This document shows positions 17,178 to 24,997 of a DNA stretch of 64,000 bases, in pieces (position 1 is the stretch's first letter; the number at the start of each line of letters is the position of its first letter). A program made the position numbers and the translations under genes. The notes under the pieces were generated by a model that worked only from the letters and a program-made list of their open reading frames with translations, was not told where the DNA came from and made no database searches. Source of the stretch: Burkholderiales bacterium (GTDB taxonomy: Bacteria; Pseudomonadota; Gammaproteobacteria; Burkholderiales; Eutrophovitaceae); assembly GCA_035560005.1 (NCBI GenBank), contig DATMAN010000097.1, positions 1 through 64,000 on the forward strand, in the 5' to 3' direction.

Positions 17178-17898
17178 CGAGATAGATCCTTTGCACGTCG
17201 GGGTTCCTGACGATCTCCGCGGGGGGCGCCTGCGCCACGATGCGCCCGGCGTCCAGGCACACCACCCGCAGGGAGAAGCGCATGATCGCCCGCATGATGT
17301 GCTCGATCATGATCACGGTCATGCCTTGCGCGCTCAGCCCCGAGATCAGATCGAGCATCTCGTCGACTTCCAGCGCCGACAGGCCGGCCATGACCTCATC
17401 CAGAATCAGCAGCCGCGGTCGAGTGGCCATCGCGCGTGCCAGCTCCAGCTTGCGCAGCTCGATCTGGCTCAGCGTGCCCGCGGGAACATGGGCCTTCTCG
17501 GCGAGCCGCACGCGCTCTAGCGTCTGCAGCGCTTCGTCCGCGACTCTCGCGGGATGCAACGCGTGCCGGTGGCCGGTGTATTCCAGCGCCACCGCCACGT
17601 TCTCCGCCACGCTCATGCTGGAGAACGGCCGCGGGATCTGGAAACTGCGCGCGATGCCAAGCCGGGTACGGCGGTGCGCCGGCAGCCGAGTGACGTCCAC
17701 GCCGTCGAAATGGATCGCGCCGCGGTCGCAGCGCAACGCCCCGGCGATGCAGTTGATGAGCGTGGTCTTACCCGATCCGTTCGGTCCGATGATGCCCAGG
17801 CGCTCGTTGCGCCGAACCGTGAGGCTGACCTCGGACAGCGCGACGAAACCACCGAAGCGTTTCGACAGGTCTTGCACCGCCAGCAGCGGCTCGCTCAT
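17170..17898 (-). CDS. livG: Liv-type ABC transporter ATP-binding protein (LivG)
   Basis: A 242-residue ATPase starting MSEPLLAVQDLSKRFGG. Walker A is GPNGSGKTTLIN. The signature is degenerate (LSQIELRKLELARA) as is common in LivG, and Walker B is LLILDEVMAGLS. The frame is open far upstream, but homology and the 4-base overlap with livM fix the start. It works as a heterodimer with LivF. Confidence 0.92.
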   Translation of the reverse strand: MSEPLLAVQDLSKRFGGFVALSEVSLTVRRNERLGIIGPNGSGKTTLINCIAGALRCDRGAIHFDGVDVTRLPAHRRTRLGIARSFQIPRPFSSMSVAENVAVALEYTGHRHALHPARVADEALQTLERVRLAEKAHVPAGTLSQIELRKLELARAMATRPRLLILDEVMAGLSALEVDEMLDLISGLSAQGMTVIMIEHIMRAIMRFSLRVVCLDAGRIVAQAPPAEIVRNPDVQRIYLGA

Positions 17899-18842
17899 CG
17901 TGCCAGCTTCCCGGAGAACCGCTGCAACAGACCGAGGATGCCGTGTGGCGCGACCACCACGAAAGTCACCAGCAGCGCGCCGACCAGCAGCACGTTCAGC
18001 TCCGAAGATACCGTCACGGTGATGATCTGCTGCGCGCTTCCCAGCAGGACCGCGCCGATCACCGGCCCGATCCAGCTCCCCGTGCCGCCGATGATCGGCA
18101 TGGCGAGCGCGCAGACGGCGTAGTTGAGGCTGAACGCGGAGGTCGGCTCGATGAAGTTCATGTACAGCGGGAACGGCGCGCCGGCTATGCCCATCAGCGC
18201 GCCGGAGGTCACCGCCGCGAGCAGCTTGAGCTTGAGCGTCGGCACGCCCACCGACTCCGCCGCTTCTTCGTTGTCGCGAATGGCGCGCAGTCCGCGCCCC
18301 AGCCACGAGCGTTCGACGTAGCGCGCGAGGGCGACCGCGAGCAGGGCGAGCAGCGTCATTACGAAGAACAGGAACTGCGTGTACGAACCGAAGAAGCCGG
18401 GCGCAGCCGGTTGCAGCACCGTGGCGCCTCTGGCGCCGCCCACAAACGCCCAGTTGAGGACAATGGTCTCGCAGATGAGCGCGAGCGCCACGGTGGCGAT
18501 CGAGAAGAAGATTCCGCGCAGTCGCATCGTCAGCGCTCCGACCAGCAACCCGAGAAGGCCGCCGCCGAGCGCCCCCGCCGCGATCTGGACAACGAGCGGC
18601 GCATCGAGGGTCTTGATGAGCACCAGGGCGGTATACGCTCCCGTGGCGAAGAAGGCGCCGGAGCCGAAGTTCACGTAACCTGCGCAGCCGCCGAGGATGT
18701 TCCACGCCGTGGCCAGCACGACGAACTGCAATACCACGTACGCAGCGAAGAAGAAATATTCGTTGCCGATGAGGCGGGTGGCGAGCAGCGCGGCGGACAG
18801 GACCGCGGCGGCACCGATCGAAAAACGCATCCAGCCCCTCAT
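17895..18842 (-). CDS. livM: Liv-type ABC transporter permease (LivM)
   Basis: A 315-residue inner-membrane permease with eight or more hydrophobic helices. The conserved LivM segment LVLATAWNILGGCAGYVNFGSGAF lies near residues 38-61, followed by GRGLRAIRDNEEAAESVGVP, the EAA-like cytoplasmic loop. It overlaps livG by 4 bases (ATGA-type) and follows livH by 6 bases. Confidence 0.92.
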   Translation of the reverse strand: MRGWMRFSIGAAAVLSAALLATRLIGNEYFFFAAYVVLQFVVLATAWNILGGCAGYVNFGSGAFFATGAYTALVLIKTLDAPLVVQIAAGALGGGLLGLLVGALTMRLRGIFFSIATVALALICETIVLNWAFVGGARGATVLQPAAPGFFGSYTQFLFFVMTLLALLAVALARYVERSWLGRGLRAIRDNEEAAESVGVPTLKLKLLAAVTSGALMGIAGAPFPLYMNFIEPTSAFSLNYAVCALAMPIIGGTGSWIGPVIGAVLLGSAQQIITVTVSSELNVLLVGALLVTFVVVAPHGILGLLQRFSGKLAR

Positions 18843-18848
18843 CGCGGT

Positions 18849-19715
18849 TCAGCGCCCGAACAGGCCGGCGGGGCGCACGGCCAGCACCAGCAGGAGGATT
18901 CCGAACGCCGCCGCCGGAGCCCACGATGGACCGAGAGAGGTGAGCACGATGCTCTCGGCGATGCCGAGAATCAGCCCCGCCGCGAGCGTGCCTCGCATGC
19001 TGCCGAGGCCGGCCAGCACGGCGACGCAGAAGGTGCGGCCGATGTAAAGACGTCCGAGCCCCGGCTCGACCGGCCCCACGACGATCATCAGCGCGCCGGC
19101 CGGAGCGCAGGTCGCCATTGCGATGCCGAACGCCCATTGCTTGATGCGCACGGGATCGGCTCCCATCAGGGCGAGCGCGACCTGATCCTGAGCGACAGCC
19201 CGGATGGCGCGCCCGGTGAAGGTGCGCGAAAGATAGAGCGAGAGCGCCGCGGTGAGCACCAGCGCAAGGCAGAACGCGACCAGCATGCGCAGTGGAATCC
19301 GGTACTCGCCAACGGCCAGGGCCTTGCCGATGTAGGGCGCATCGACCATGCGCTGGTCCACGCCAAAGGTCAGGATCAACGCGACCTCGACGATGAAACC
19401 GATCCCGAAGAGAAAGGCGAGGCCGCGCAGCCCTGCGTCGGCGCCGCGCCTTTCGAACGCCGCGTGATAGACGCGGTAGACGACAACGCCCAGCGCAAAG
19501 AACAGCGGGATCAGAGCGGCACCCGCGACCAGCGGATCGGCGCCGTAGGTGCCGAGCAGGTAGACGGCATAGGCACCGAGAATCAGAAAGGCGGGATGCG
19601 CGATGTGCGGCACGTCGAGCAACCCGAACGCCACCGAAAGGCCGACGCTGACCGCGGCGTAGAAGCAGCCGAGCAGCACGCCTGCGACGATCGCCTCGAC
19701 CAGCAGTTCGGTCAC
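18849..19715 (-). CDS. livH: Liv-type ABC transporter permease (LivH)
   Basis: A 288-residue permease. I start it at GTG (VTELLVEAIVAGVLLGCFYA), 22 bases after the binding-protein stop; the longer frame adds an Arg/Ser-rich stretch that does not belong to the family. Conserved features include FGLLDVPHIAHPAFLILGAY and the cytoplasmic RAIRAVAQDQVALALMGADP loop. It pairs with LivM to form the channel. Confidence 0.9.
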   Translation of the reverse strand: MTELLVEAIVAGVLLGCFYAAVSVGLSVAFGLLDVPHIAHPAFLILGAYAVYLLGTYGADPLVAGAALIPLFFALGVVVYRVYHAAFERRGADAGLRGLAFLFGIGFIVEVALILTFGVDQRMVDAPYIGKALAVGEYRIPLRMLVAFCLALVLTAALSLYLSRTFTGRAIRAVAQDQVALALMGADPVRIKQWAFGIAMATCAPAGALMIVVGPVEPGLGRLYIGRTFCVAVLAGLGSMRGTLAAGLILGIAESIVLTSLGPSWAPAAAFGILLLVLAVRPAGLFGR

Positions 19716-19737
19716 GGCGCGCGGCCCGCAGTCCGGA

Positions 19738-20988
19738 CTAGCGGCGCGCCTGGGCGAACGGAATGACCTCGCCCGTCTCGAAGGCTTCCGGCGCGACGAT
19801 GACCTGTTTGCCGGGCCTGCGGAACTGCTCAAGGTCGCGGTCCACGATGCCCCTGAACTGCACGTAGACGATGCGCGGCTTCGCCCATTCGCCGGTAGGT
19901 CCGTAGCGGATCGGGCCGACGATGGTCTTGATCTCGTTCTCCCGCAGGTATTTCGCCAGAACCGTATGGTCCAGGCTGCGGGTGGCGGTGACCGCCTGCT
20001 CGAGCAACTGCCCGATCGCGTAGTCGTAAGGCGGCAGATAGAAGCCGAGCGGATCGACGTTGACCTGCCTTGCGCGCGCCTGATAGCGCGCGAGGAAGTC
20101 GCGCACGCCGGGGAAATCCATCGTCTTCTCCGGCGCCCAGGTGTTGTAGTTCACCACGCCGTTGAGCTGCGAACCCAGCGCTTCCATGATGGAGGCGTAT
20201 TGCAGGCCGACCATTCCCCCGCCGAAGAGCTTCACGCTGTCGCCCAGGCCCAGCTCGTTGACCGCGCGGATGATGGCGGTGGAGTCCGACGGATAGGACG
20301 CGACGAACACGACCTCCGGCTTCTTCGCGCGGATCGCGCGGATCGTCGAGGAGAAATCGATGGTGTTCGGCGGATAGTTCGCGTCGTAGATCGGCTGCAA
20401 TCCGTAGTCCTTCAGCCCGCGGCGGATGCCGCCGGCGAGGTTCTGGGCGAACTCGGCGTCGGCCGCCAGGATCGCGATCGTTCTGGCGCCGAGTTTGCGG
20501 CACAGCTCCAGAAAGGGCGCCGCCGAATCGCGGGCCGACGCCCACGGCTGGTTGTTGAAGTACTTGTCGTGGCGGATCTGCGCGTTGACGTCGAGCGCGA
20601 AGTTGCCGATCAGCAGCCGGTCGCGCTGCTTCACGAGCGGCATGATCGGGGCGGTGGGATTGGTGGCGTAGGGCGCGACCAGCAGGTCGACCTTGTCGAC
20701 GTCGAGCAGCTTGGTATAGATGCCGGGCGTGAGCGCGGGGTTGCTCTGGTCGTCGTAGACCACGAGCTCGACGGGGCGGCCGAGCAGGCCGCCGCGCGCG
20801 TTGACGTCGTCGCGCCAGATCTGGAGCGCCAGCAGGCCCGACTTGCCCGCACTGCTGAGCGGGCCGGTCTGGGCGATCGAGAAGCCGACGCGGACGGGCT
20901 TCTTGTTCTGCGCCTGGACCGCCGCCGCAACGCAGGCCAGCATCACGCACGCACCGATCGAAGCGGCCCGTGCGAGTGCGCGGCGCAC
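19738..20988 (-). CDS. Periplasmic substrate-binding protein of Liv-type ABC transporter
   Basis: A 416-residue type I periplasmic binding protein (leucine/aromatic-acid class). The GTG start gives a signal peptide MRRALARAASIGACVMLACVAAAVQA; another GTG 11 codons upstream is possible. The mature protein opens KPVRVGFSIAQTGPLSSAG, the usual first strand. YDDQSNPALTPGIYTKLL and EVVFVASYPSDSTAIIRAVN are the typical ligand-cleft segments. It is encoded upstream of livHMGF. In this setting (next to aromatic catabolism) an aromatic or dicarboxylic ligand is more likely than leucine, but this is inference. Confidence 0.88.
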   Translation of the reverse strand: MRRALARAASIGACVMLACVAAAVQAQNKKPVRVGFSIAQTGPLSSAGKSGLLALQIWRDDVNARGGLLGRPVELVVYDDQSNPALTPGIYTKLLDVDKVDLLVAPYATNPTAPIMPLVKQRDRLLIGNFALDVNAQIRHDKYFNNQPWASARDSAAPFLELCRKLGARTIAILAADAEFAQNLAGGIRRGLKDYGLQPIYDANYPPNTIDFSSTIRAIRAKKPEVVFVASYPSDSTAIIRAVNELGLGDSVKLFGGGMVGLQYASIMEALGSQLNGVVNYNTWAPEKTMDFPGVRDFLARYQARARQVNVDPLGFYLPPYDYAIGQLLEQAVTATRSLDHTVLAKYLRENEIKTIVGPIRYGPTGEWAKPRIVYVQFRGIVDRDLEQFRRPGKQVIVAPEAFETGEVIPFAQARR

Positions 20989-21010
20989 CGACTTCGCTAT
21001 CTCAAGAAAA

Positions 21011-21160
21011 GAGCGAACCACAAAGGATGACCGGTGATCTCTTGTTGACTGTTCCTGGCAGTAACGCTTCTGATAAAGGTAGCCAAGGTTCAAAAAGCCG
21101 AGAGAACCATCCCGACTTCTTTGTGTTTCTTCGTGCCTTGGTGGTTTCTTCCCGCTCCCT
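21011..21160. repeat. Dispersed GGCACCAAGAA-type inverted repeat, copy 1
   Basis: The gap between the aldolase and the binding-protein gene holds CTTCTTTGTGTTTCTTCGTG followed by CCTTGGTGGTTTCTTC, with a short opposing arm GAACCACAAAGGA about 90 bases away. It belongs to the same family as copies near 24.8, 31.7, 32.6 and 38.7 kb. Confidence 0.7.
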
Positions 21161-21190
21161 GATGCAACCTCGTTGGTCCGAAAGCGATTG

Positions 21191-21931
21191 TCAGTCGAGC
21201 CTGGCCCAGCCGGGTTCGTCGCGGTCCAGCAGTCGCTTGAGCGCCTCGAAGTGCAGGATGGACTGCCGGCGTTCGCCGCCGATCTGCTTCGACACGGTTG
21301 CCGCCATCTGCTCCGAGACCCGCTTGAATTTTCCTCCGGTCGACTGGGCGAGCACCTGCACCATGCAGGAGCGCTCCAGGTAGTACAGATCGTCGAAAGC
21401 GTAGGCGACGTTGTCGCCGCACACGATGACGCCGTGGTGCTGCATGAGCACGACGTCCTTGTCGCCGAGCGCCTGGCAGATCCGGTCGCCCTCCTCGTTG
21501 GTGAGCGCGATGCCGCCGTATCCGCGGTCGTAGCCGATGCGTCCGTGGAAGCGCATCGCGTTCTGGTTGGCGTGGACGTCGAGCTCCATGTCCTCCAGCA
21601 GCGTGAGCGCGGTCGCGAACGGCATGTGGGTGTGCAGCACGCATTTCCTGCGCTTGCCCAGATGGATGCGGCCGTGGATGAAGAACGCCGTGGGCTCGAC
21701 GCCATGGCGGCCCTCGACGGCGGCGCCCTTCTCGTCGACGACCACGAGATCGCCCGGCGTGATCTCGGACCAGTGCAATCCCTGCGGGTTGATGAGAAAG
21801 AGGTGCGGCTCGCCCGGCACCTCCAGGCTGAAATGGTTGCACACGCCTTCGTTGAGCCCCATCCGCGCGGCCGAGCGCAGCGCAGCAGTGAGATCGATGC
21901 GAGCCTGCACGACCGGGTCGAAGCGTTTCAT
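21191..21931 (-). CDS. Class II aldolase/adducin-family protein
   Basis: A 246-residue protein of the fuculose-1-phosphate aldolase/adducin fold. MGLNEGVCNHFSLEVPG is the substrate-binding region, VLHTHMPFATAL carries the HxH zinc ligands, and the third His is in LMQHHGVIVCGDN. The start at MKRFDPVV is chosen because the family begins there; upstream codons give no homologous sequence. Zinc-dependent aldol cleavage or decarboxylation of a hydroxy-carboxylate is the family role. The adjacent HIBADH-type dehydrogenase and monooxygenase suggest a short catabolic branch, but the substrate is unknown. Confidence 0.85.
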   Translation of the reverse strand: MKRFDPVVQARIDLTAALRSAARMGLNEGVCNHFSLEVPGEPHLFLINPQGLHWSEITPGDLVVVDEKGAAVEGRHGVEPTAFFIHGRIHLGKRRKCVLHTHMPFATALTLLEDMELDVHANQNAMRFHGRIGYDRGYGGIALTNEEGDRICQALGDKDVVLMQHHGVIVCGDNVAYAFDDLYYLERSCMVQVLAQSTGGKFKRVSEQMAATVSKQIGGERRQSILHFEALKRLLDRDEPGWARLD

Positions 21932-22042
21932 CGGAGTGGGCCTCCAGGCAATGGGGAATGCGCGAGCCGCTATGGTAATGGTCCGCACGCGAGTCGCCAA
22001 ACGCTACCGCGCCCGGGAGCCGGCCCGCGGCCGGCACCAAAC

Positions 22043-22067
22043 GCTCACCGCGGAAGAGGCGGTGAGC
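22043..22067 (-). terminator. Stem-loop after iclR
   Basis: A perfect 9-bp stem GCTCACCGC/GCGGTGAGC with a 7-base loop lies immediately downstream of the iclR stop on the minus strand, followed by GTTTGG. The T-tract is short, so it may be an inefficient or Rho-assisted terminator between iclR and the aldolase gene. Confidence 0.5.
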
Positions 22068-22074
22068 CTTTGAT

Positions 22075-22902
22075 CTAGCCGGGGCGCAGCCGCAGGGCGG
22101 CGTTGATCTTTTCCGCCGCCAGCTTGAGGACCGGCAGGACGTTGCGGGTCATTTCGGTCGGGGTGGTGCGCGATGCGTGCCCGCTGACGTTCATGGCGGC
22201 GATTACGCGCCCGTTGCGCCCGAGCAAGGGCACAGAAATCGAGATCAGTCCGTCCTCCAGCTCCTGATTCACCAGGGACCAGCCCTTGCGATGCTCGTCA
22301 CGGATGATCTGTTCCAGTTTCTTGCGGTCAGTGACGGTTCGGCTGGTATAGGCCTTGATCTGGCTGCGGTCCAGCACATCGCGCAGCGTCTCGGGCGGGA
22401 GGTCGCCGAGCAGTACGCGGCCCATCGAGGTGCACCATGCCGGCAGGCGGCTGCCGATCGACAGGCTGATCGTCATGATCTTCTTCGTCGGCACGCGCAG
22501 GATGTAGACGATTTCGGTGCCGTCGAGCACGGAGGCAGAACACGACTCGTGTACTTGGTTGACGACCTCTTCCATGAAGGGTTCGGCCAGGTGCCACAGC
22601 GGCGTGGTCGACAGATAGGAGTAGCCGAGGTCCAGAATCTTCGGCGTCAGGAAGAACCGGCGCTCGTCGCAACCGACGTAGCCGAGTGCTTGCAGGGTCA
22701 GCAGAATGCGCCGCGCGCCGGCGCGCGTGAGGTTCGCGCGCGCGGCCACTTCGGTCAGCGTCAGGCGCCCCGAGTCTTCTCCGAACGCACGGATGACCGA
22801 GAGGCCACGGGCGAAGGATGCAACGAACTGGTCCGTCTGCCGGCCGCCGTCGCGCTCGCCCGCTTTGCGTCGTGCCACAGAGTCCTGTTGTGTCCGTCTC
22901 AC
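22075..22902 (-). CDS. IclR-family regulator (PcaR/PcaU/PobR type)
   Basis: A 275-residue regulator. A winged helix-turn-helix (about residues 25-90, VIRAFGEDSGRLTLTEVAARANLTRAGARRIL in family position) is followed by a GAF-like effector domain. That domain contains STTPLWHLAEPFMEEVV, TISLSIGSRLPAWCTSMGRVLL and AAMNVSGHASRTT, characteristic of the beta-ketoadipate pathway regulators that sense aromatic acids or 3-oxoadipate. It is divergent from the hydroquinone dioxygenase genes, with a palindromic site between. I infer that it controls that operon and possibly its own. Confidence 0.9.
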   Translation of the reverse strand: MRRTQQDSVARRKAGERDGGRQTDQFVASFARGLSVIRAFGEDSGRLTLTEVAARANLTRAGARRILLTLQALGYVGCDERRFFLTPKILDLGYSYLSTTPLWHLAEPFMEEVVNQVHESCSASVLDGTEIVYILRVPTKKIMTISLSIGSRLPAWCTSMGRVLLGDLPPETLRDVLDRSQIKAYTSRTVTDRKKLEQIIRDEHRKGWSLVNQELEDGLISISVPLLGRNGRVIAAMNVSGHASRTTPTEMTRNVLPVLKLAAEKINAALRLRPG

Positions 22903-23002
22903 TGCAGCTCCCGATTACGCCAGTTGCCGGGCGCTCGAATCCGCGCTCTGGCCCGTGTTCCCCGACTTGCGGAACCTTCGACTGGCCGCCGCCGCGCGGG
23001 TA

Positions 23003-23032
23003 TTGACAGGGCCGGACGGGCGGGAGTAGTTT
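23003..23032 (+). promoter_or_regulatory. Candidate sigma-70 promoter for the hydroquinone operon
   Basis: TTGACA at 23003-23008 followed, after an 18-base GC-rich spacer, by TAGTTT. The site lies about 180 bases before the first dioxygenase start. The operator-like palindrome lies immediately downstream, where a bound IclR protein would affect initiation. The rest of the divergent gap (22903-23213) shows no gene. Confidence 0.5.
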
Positions 23033-23068
23033 GTTCGCTATAAAAACAAATGTTCGCTATGCGAACAT
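23032..23068 (+). promoter_or_regulatory. IclR-type operator palindrome
   Basis: ATGTTCGC-TAT-GCGAACAT at 23050-23068 is a perfect 8-bp inverted repeat with a 3-base centre. An extra half-site TGTTCGCTAT lies one 19-base step upstream (23032). Several IclR-family proteins of aromatic pathways bind GTTCG/CGAAC palindromes with an additional repeat. Position between iclR and its presumed target supports the assignment. Confidence 0.7.
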
Positions 23069-23213
23069 TGTTCCAGTTTCAGCCCAGCAATGCAATGGGT
23101 TGAACGGCGGGTTCCCCTCGGGTCCGTTGCGCCGCGGCAAGCAAATTCTCGCCGCCGGCCCGCCATTCTCCATTGCGCGCGGCCGAAATCCAGTCCAGCG
23201 AGGAGGAAACAAG

Positions 23214-23714
23214 ATGACCGCCTATCACACGGTGTTCGGTTCCCTGAACAACTACGAGAAAGGGACCATCGAGATCATCAACGACAACCCCAAGTATTAC
23301 GTCTTTTCCAATGTCTTCGAGGTCGCGTCGAAGGCCAGGCCCTACGAGAAGATCGCGGTGGCCAGGAACCTCGAGTACGTGATCGAGGCGATCCGGGCCG
23401 AGGGCACTTCGCCGTGGATGGCCTGCGCGCACGACGAGTTCTGTGTGGTGATGGACGGCGAGGTCAGGGTCGAGTACGTTAAGCTCGACGACCCCGACTC
23501 GGTCGCTCCCGCCAACAAGGACGGGACGGTGCTGGTCGAGGGCGAGCCCAAGGGTCGAAAGATGGGCACGATCAAGCTGAAGCGGGGTCACCAGGCGCTC
23601 CTTCCGAAAGGCGCCGCCTATCGCTTCGTCGCCAGCCGCCCGAGCGTGATGATTCAGCAGACGATCAAGGGCGACCTCACGGTCGAGAAGTGGGCGGAGA
23701 TCTGCTACCACTGA
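23214..23714 (+). CDS. hapC: Hydroquinone 1,2-dioxygenase small subunit (HapC/PnpC type)
   Basis: A 166-residue cupin-like protein matching, in size and in the opening (NNYEKGTIEIINDNPKYYVFSN), the small subunit of the two-component Fe(II) hydroquinone dioxygenases known from 4-hydroxyacetophenone (HapC) and 4-nitrophenol (PnpC) degraders. It contains MACAHDEFCVVMDGEVRVEY and KRGHQALLPKGAAYRF, cupin strands. AGGAGG lies six bases before the ATG. First gene of the plus-strand operon; the large subunit follows after 91 bases. Together they open hydroquinone to 4-hydroxymuconic semialdehyde. The identification is from recalled family features rather than a search. Confidence 0.85.
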   Translation: MTAYHTVFGSLNNYEKGTIEIINDNPKYYVFSNVFEVASKARPYEKIAVARNLEYVIEAIRAEGTSPWMACAHDEFCVVMDGEVRVEYVKLDDPDSVAPANKDGTVLVEGEPKGRKMGTIKLKRGHQALLPKGAAYRFVASRPSVMIQQTIKGDLTVEKWAEICYH

Positions 23715-23805
23715 GAGCGAGGCTGAAGGCGTGGCGATCGAGGCAGTGAAGGCGCCTTTCCAGACGCCAGCCAGCCGTCGTCAGACAAGAGCCTGGAGAA
23801 CGAAC

Positions 23806-24798
23806 ATGAACGCACCTGCAGAGATCAGACTTCCCGAGAAGATCGCGGGATACAAGACTTTCACCCTCGGCCAGTTCACCTTTGCGCGCGACGAGTACTT
23901 CGTCACCATCACCTGGCCCGCGAAAGGGCAGCGCATGTCGCACACCATCAGTGCCGACGCGTTCCTTCGCGCCATCATGCGCGACGTGGCTTGGGGCTTC
24001 TTCTATGGCCTGGTGAACTTCGACGCCGTATTCGGCACGCGCAACCTGTATGGAAAGGTCGAGCTGTTCGCCGGCCGCTACAACGAGGCGATGCACAAGA
24101 ACGGCCTGTCCTACGTCGAGACTTTCGACTCTCCGGTGGCGATGGCCAAGTTCAAGGAGATCCTGGCCGACTGGGTCAACGCCGGCTTCGACCCCTTCGC
24201 CGCACCGGCGGAAACCGGCAACACCGCGTTCGGCGAAAAGAACGGCAACAACCTCGATGCCATCAACCGCTTTCGCGTCGCCACCAAGCGCATGCCGGGC
24301 CTGGAGGGCGACTCGCCGCTGCGCGACGACGCCAACGGCTTTCCGGTCAACCGCGCCTTTGCCGACGTCCCGCAGGACGAGCCGGAGATTCGCGCAGAAC
24401 CCGGATTCGAGAAGGAACTGCACGCCTTCAATCTGTTCAAGTATCTGTCCCGCTCGGATGTGACCTGGAATCCCTCGGTGACGTCGGTATGCCGCAACAG
24501 CCTGTTCTGCCCGACTACCGAGGAATACATCCTGCCCATCATTCACGGCAACGACCGGGTCGAGTGGTTCGTGCAGCTCTCCGACGAGATCACATGGGAG
24601 ATCAGTGATCGTGAAACCGGGCGTCCGCGCGCTCGATTGGTGATGAAACCGGGCGACGTGGCGGCGATGCCGGCCGACATCCGGCATCAGGGCTTTTCCA
24701 AGAAGCGCTCCATGCTGCTGGTGTGGGAGAACGCCACCCCGGATCTGCCCAAGCGCTACGAGCGCGGCGAGCTCAAGCCGTACCCGGTGGACTTCTGA
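23806..24798 (+). CDS. hapD: Hydroquinone 1,2-dioxygenase large subunit (HapD/PnpD type)
   Basis: A 330-residue catalytic subunit. The start MNAPAEIRLPEKIAGYKTF is preceded by TGGAG; a longer frame adds 25 residues that do not resemble the family. Family features include DEYFVTITWPAKGQRMSHTI near the N-terminus and the C-terminal cupin-like iron region: YILPIIHGNDRVEWF with His and Glu, then DVAAMPADIRHQGFS with His. The heterotetramer with the small subunit uses Fe(II) and O2 to cleave hydroquinone between C1 and C2. The length agrees with known 38-kDa subunits. Confidence 0.87.
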   Translation: MNAPAEIRLPEKIAGYKTFTLGQFTFARDEYFVTITWPAKGQRMSHTISADAFLRAIMRDVAWGFFYGLVNFDAVFGTRNLYGKVELFAGRYNEAMHKNGLSYVETFDSPVAMAKFKEILADWVNAGFDPFAAPAETGNTAFGEKNGNNLDAINRFRVATKRMPGLEGDSPLRDDANGFPVNRAFADVPQDEPEIRAEPGFEKELHAFNLFKYLSRSDVTWNPSVTSVCRNSLFCPTTEEYILPIIHGNDRVEWFVQLSDEITWEISDRETGRPRARLVMKPGDVAAMPADIRHQGFSKKRSMLLVWENATPDLPKRYERGELKPYPVDF

Positions 24799-24802
24799 GG
24801 TG

Positions 24803-24980
24803 CGTTCACCACCAAGGCGCCAGGGCACCAAGAAAGCAGACGACTTGAACCACGGAGGACACGGGGAACACGGAGGAAAACCACGGCCGGATAGGCCTGC
24901 ATCTTCTTCGTGTCTTCGTGCGTTGTCTTTCGCTCTTCGGTTCCGACCTTCTTGGTGCCTTGGTGTCGCGGCGGTGCGCA
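24803..24980. repeat. Dispersed inverted repeat, copy 2 (largest hairpin)
   Basis: The 199-base gap between hapD and the aldehyde dehydrogenase gene is filled by opposing arms. CACCAAGGCGCCAGGGCACCAAGAAAG on one side faces CTTCTTGGTGCCTTGGTGTCG on the other (each quoted here only as the arm; spans 24809-24835 and 24949-24969). Inner arms CACGGAGGACACGGGGAACA and CTTCGTGTCTTCGTG repeat the pattern. The transcript could fold into a long cruciform. Confidence 0.8.
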
Positions 24981-24997
24981 CGGCCCTCTGAGTTTCC

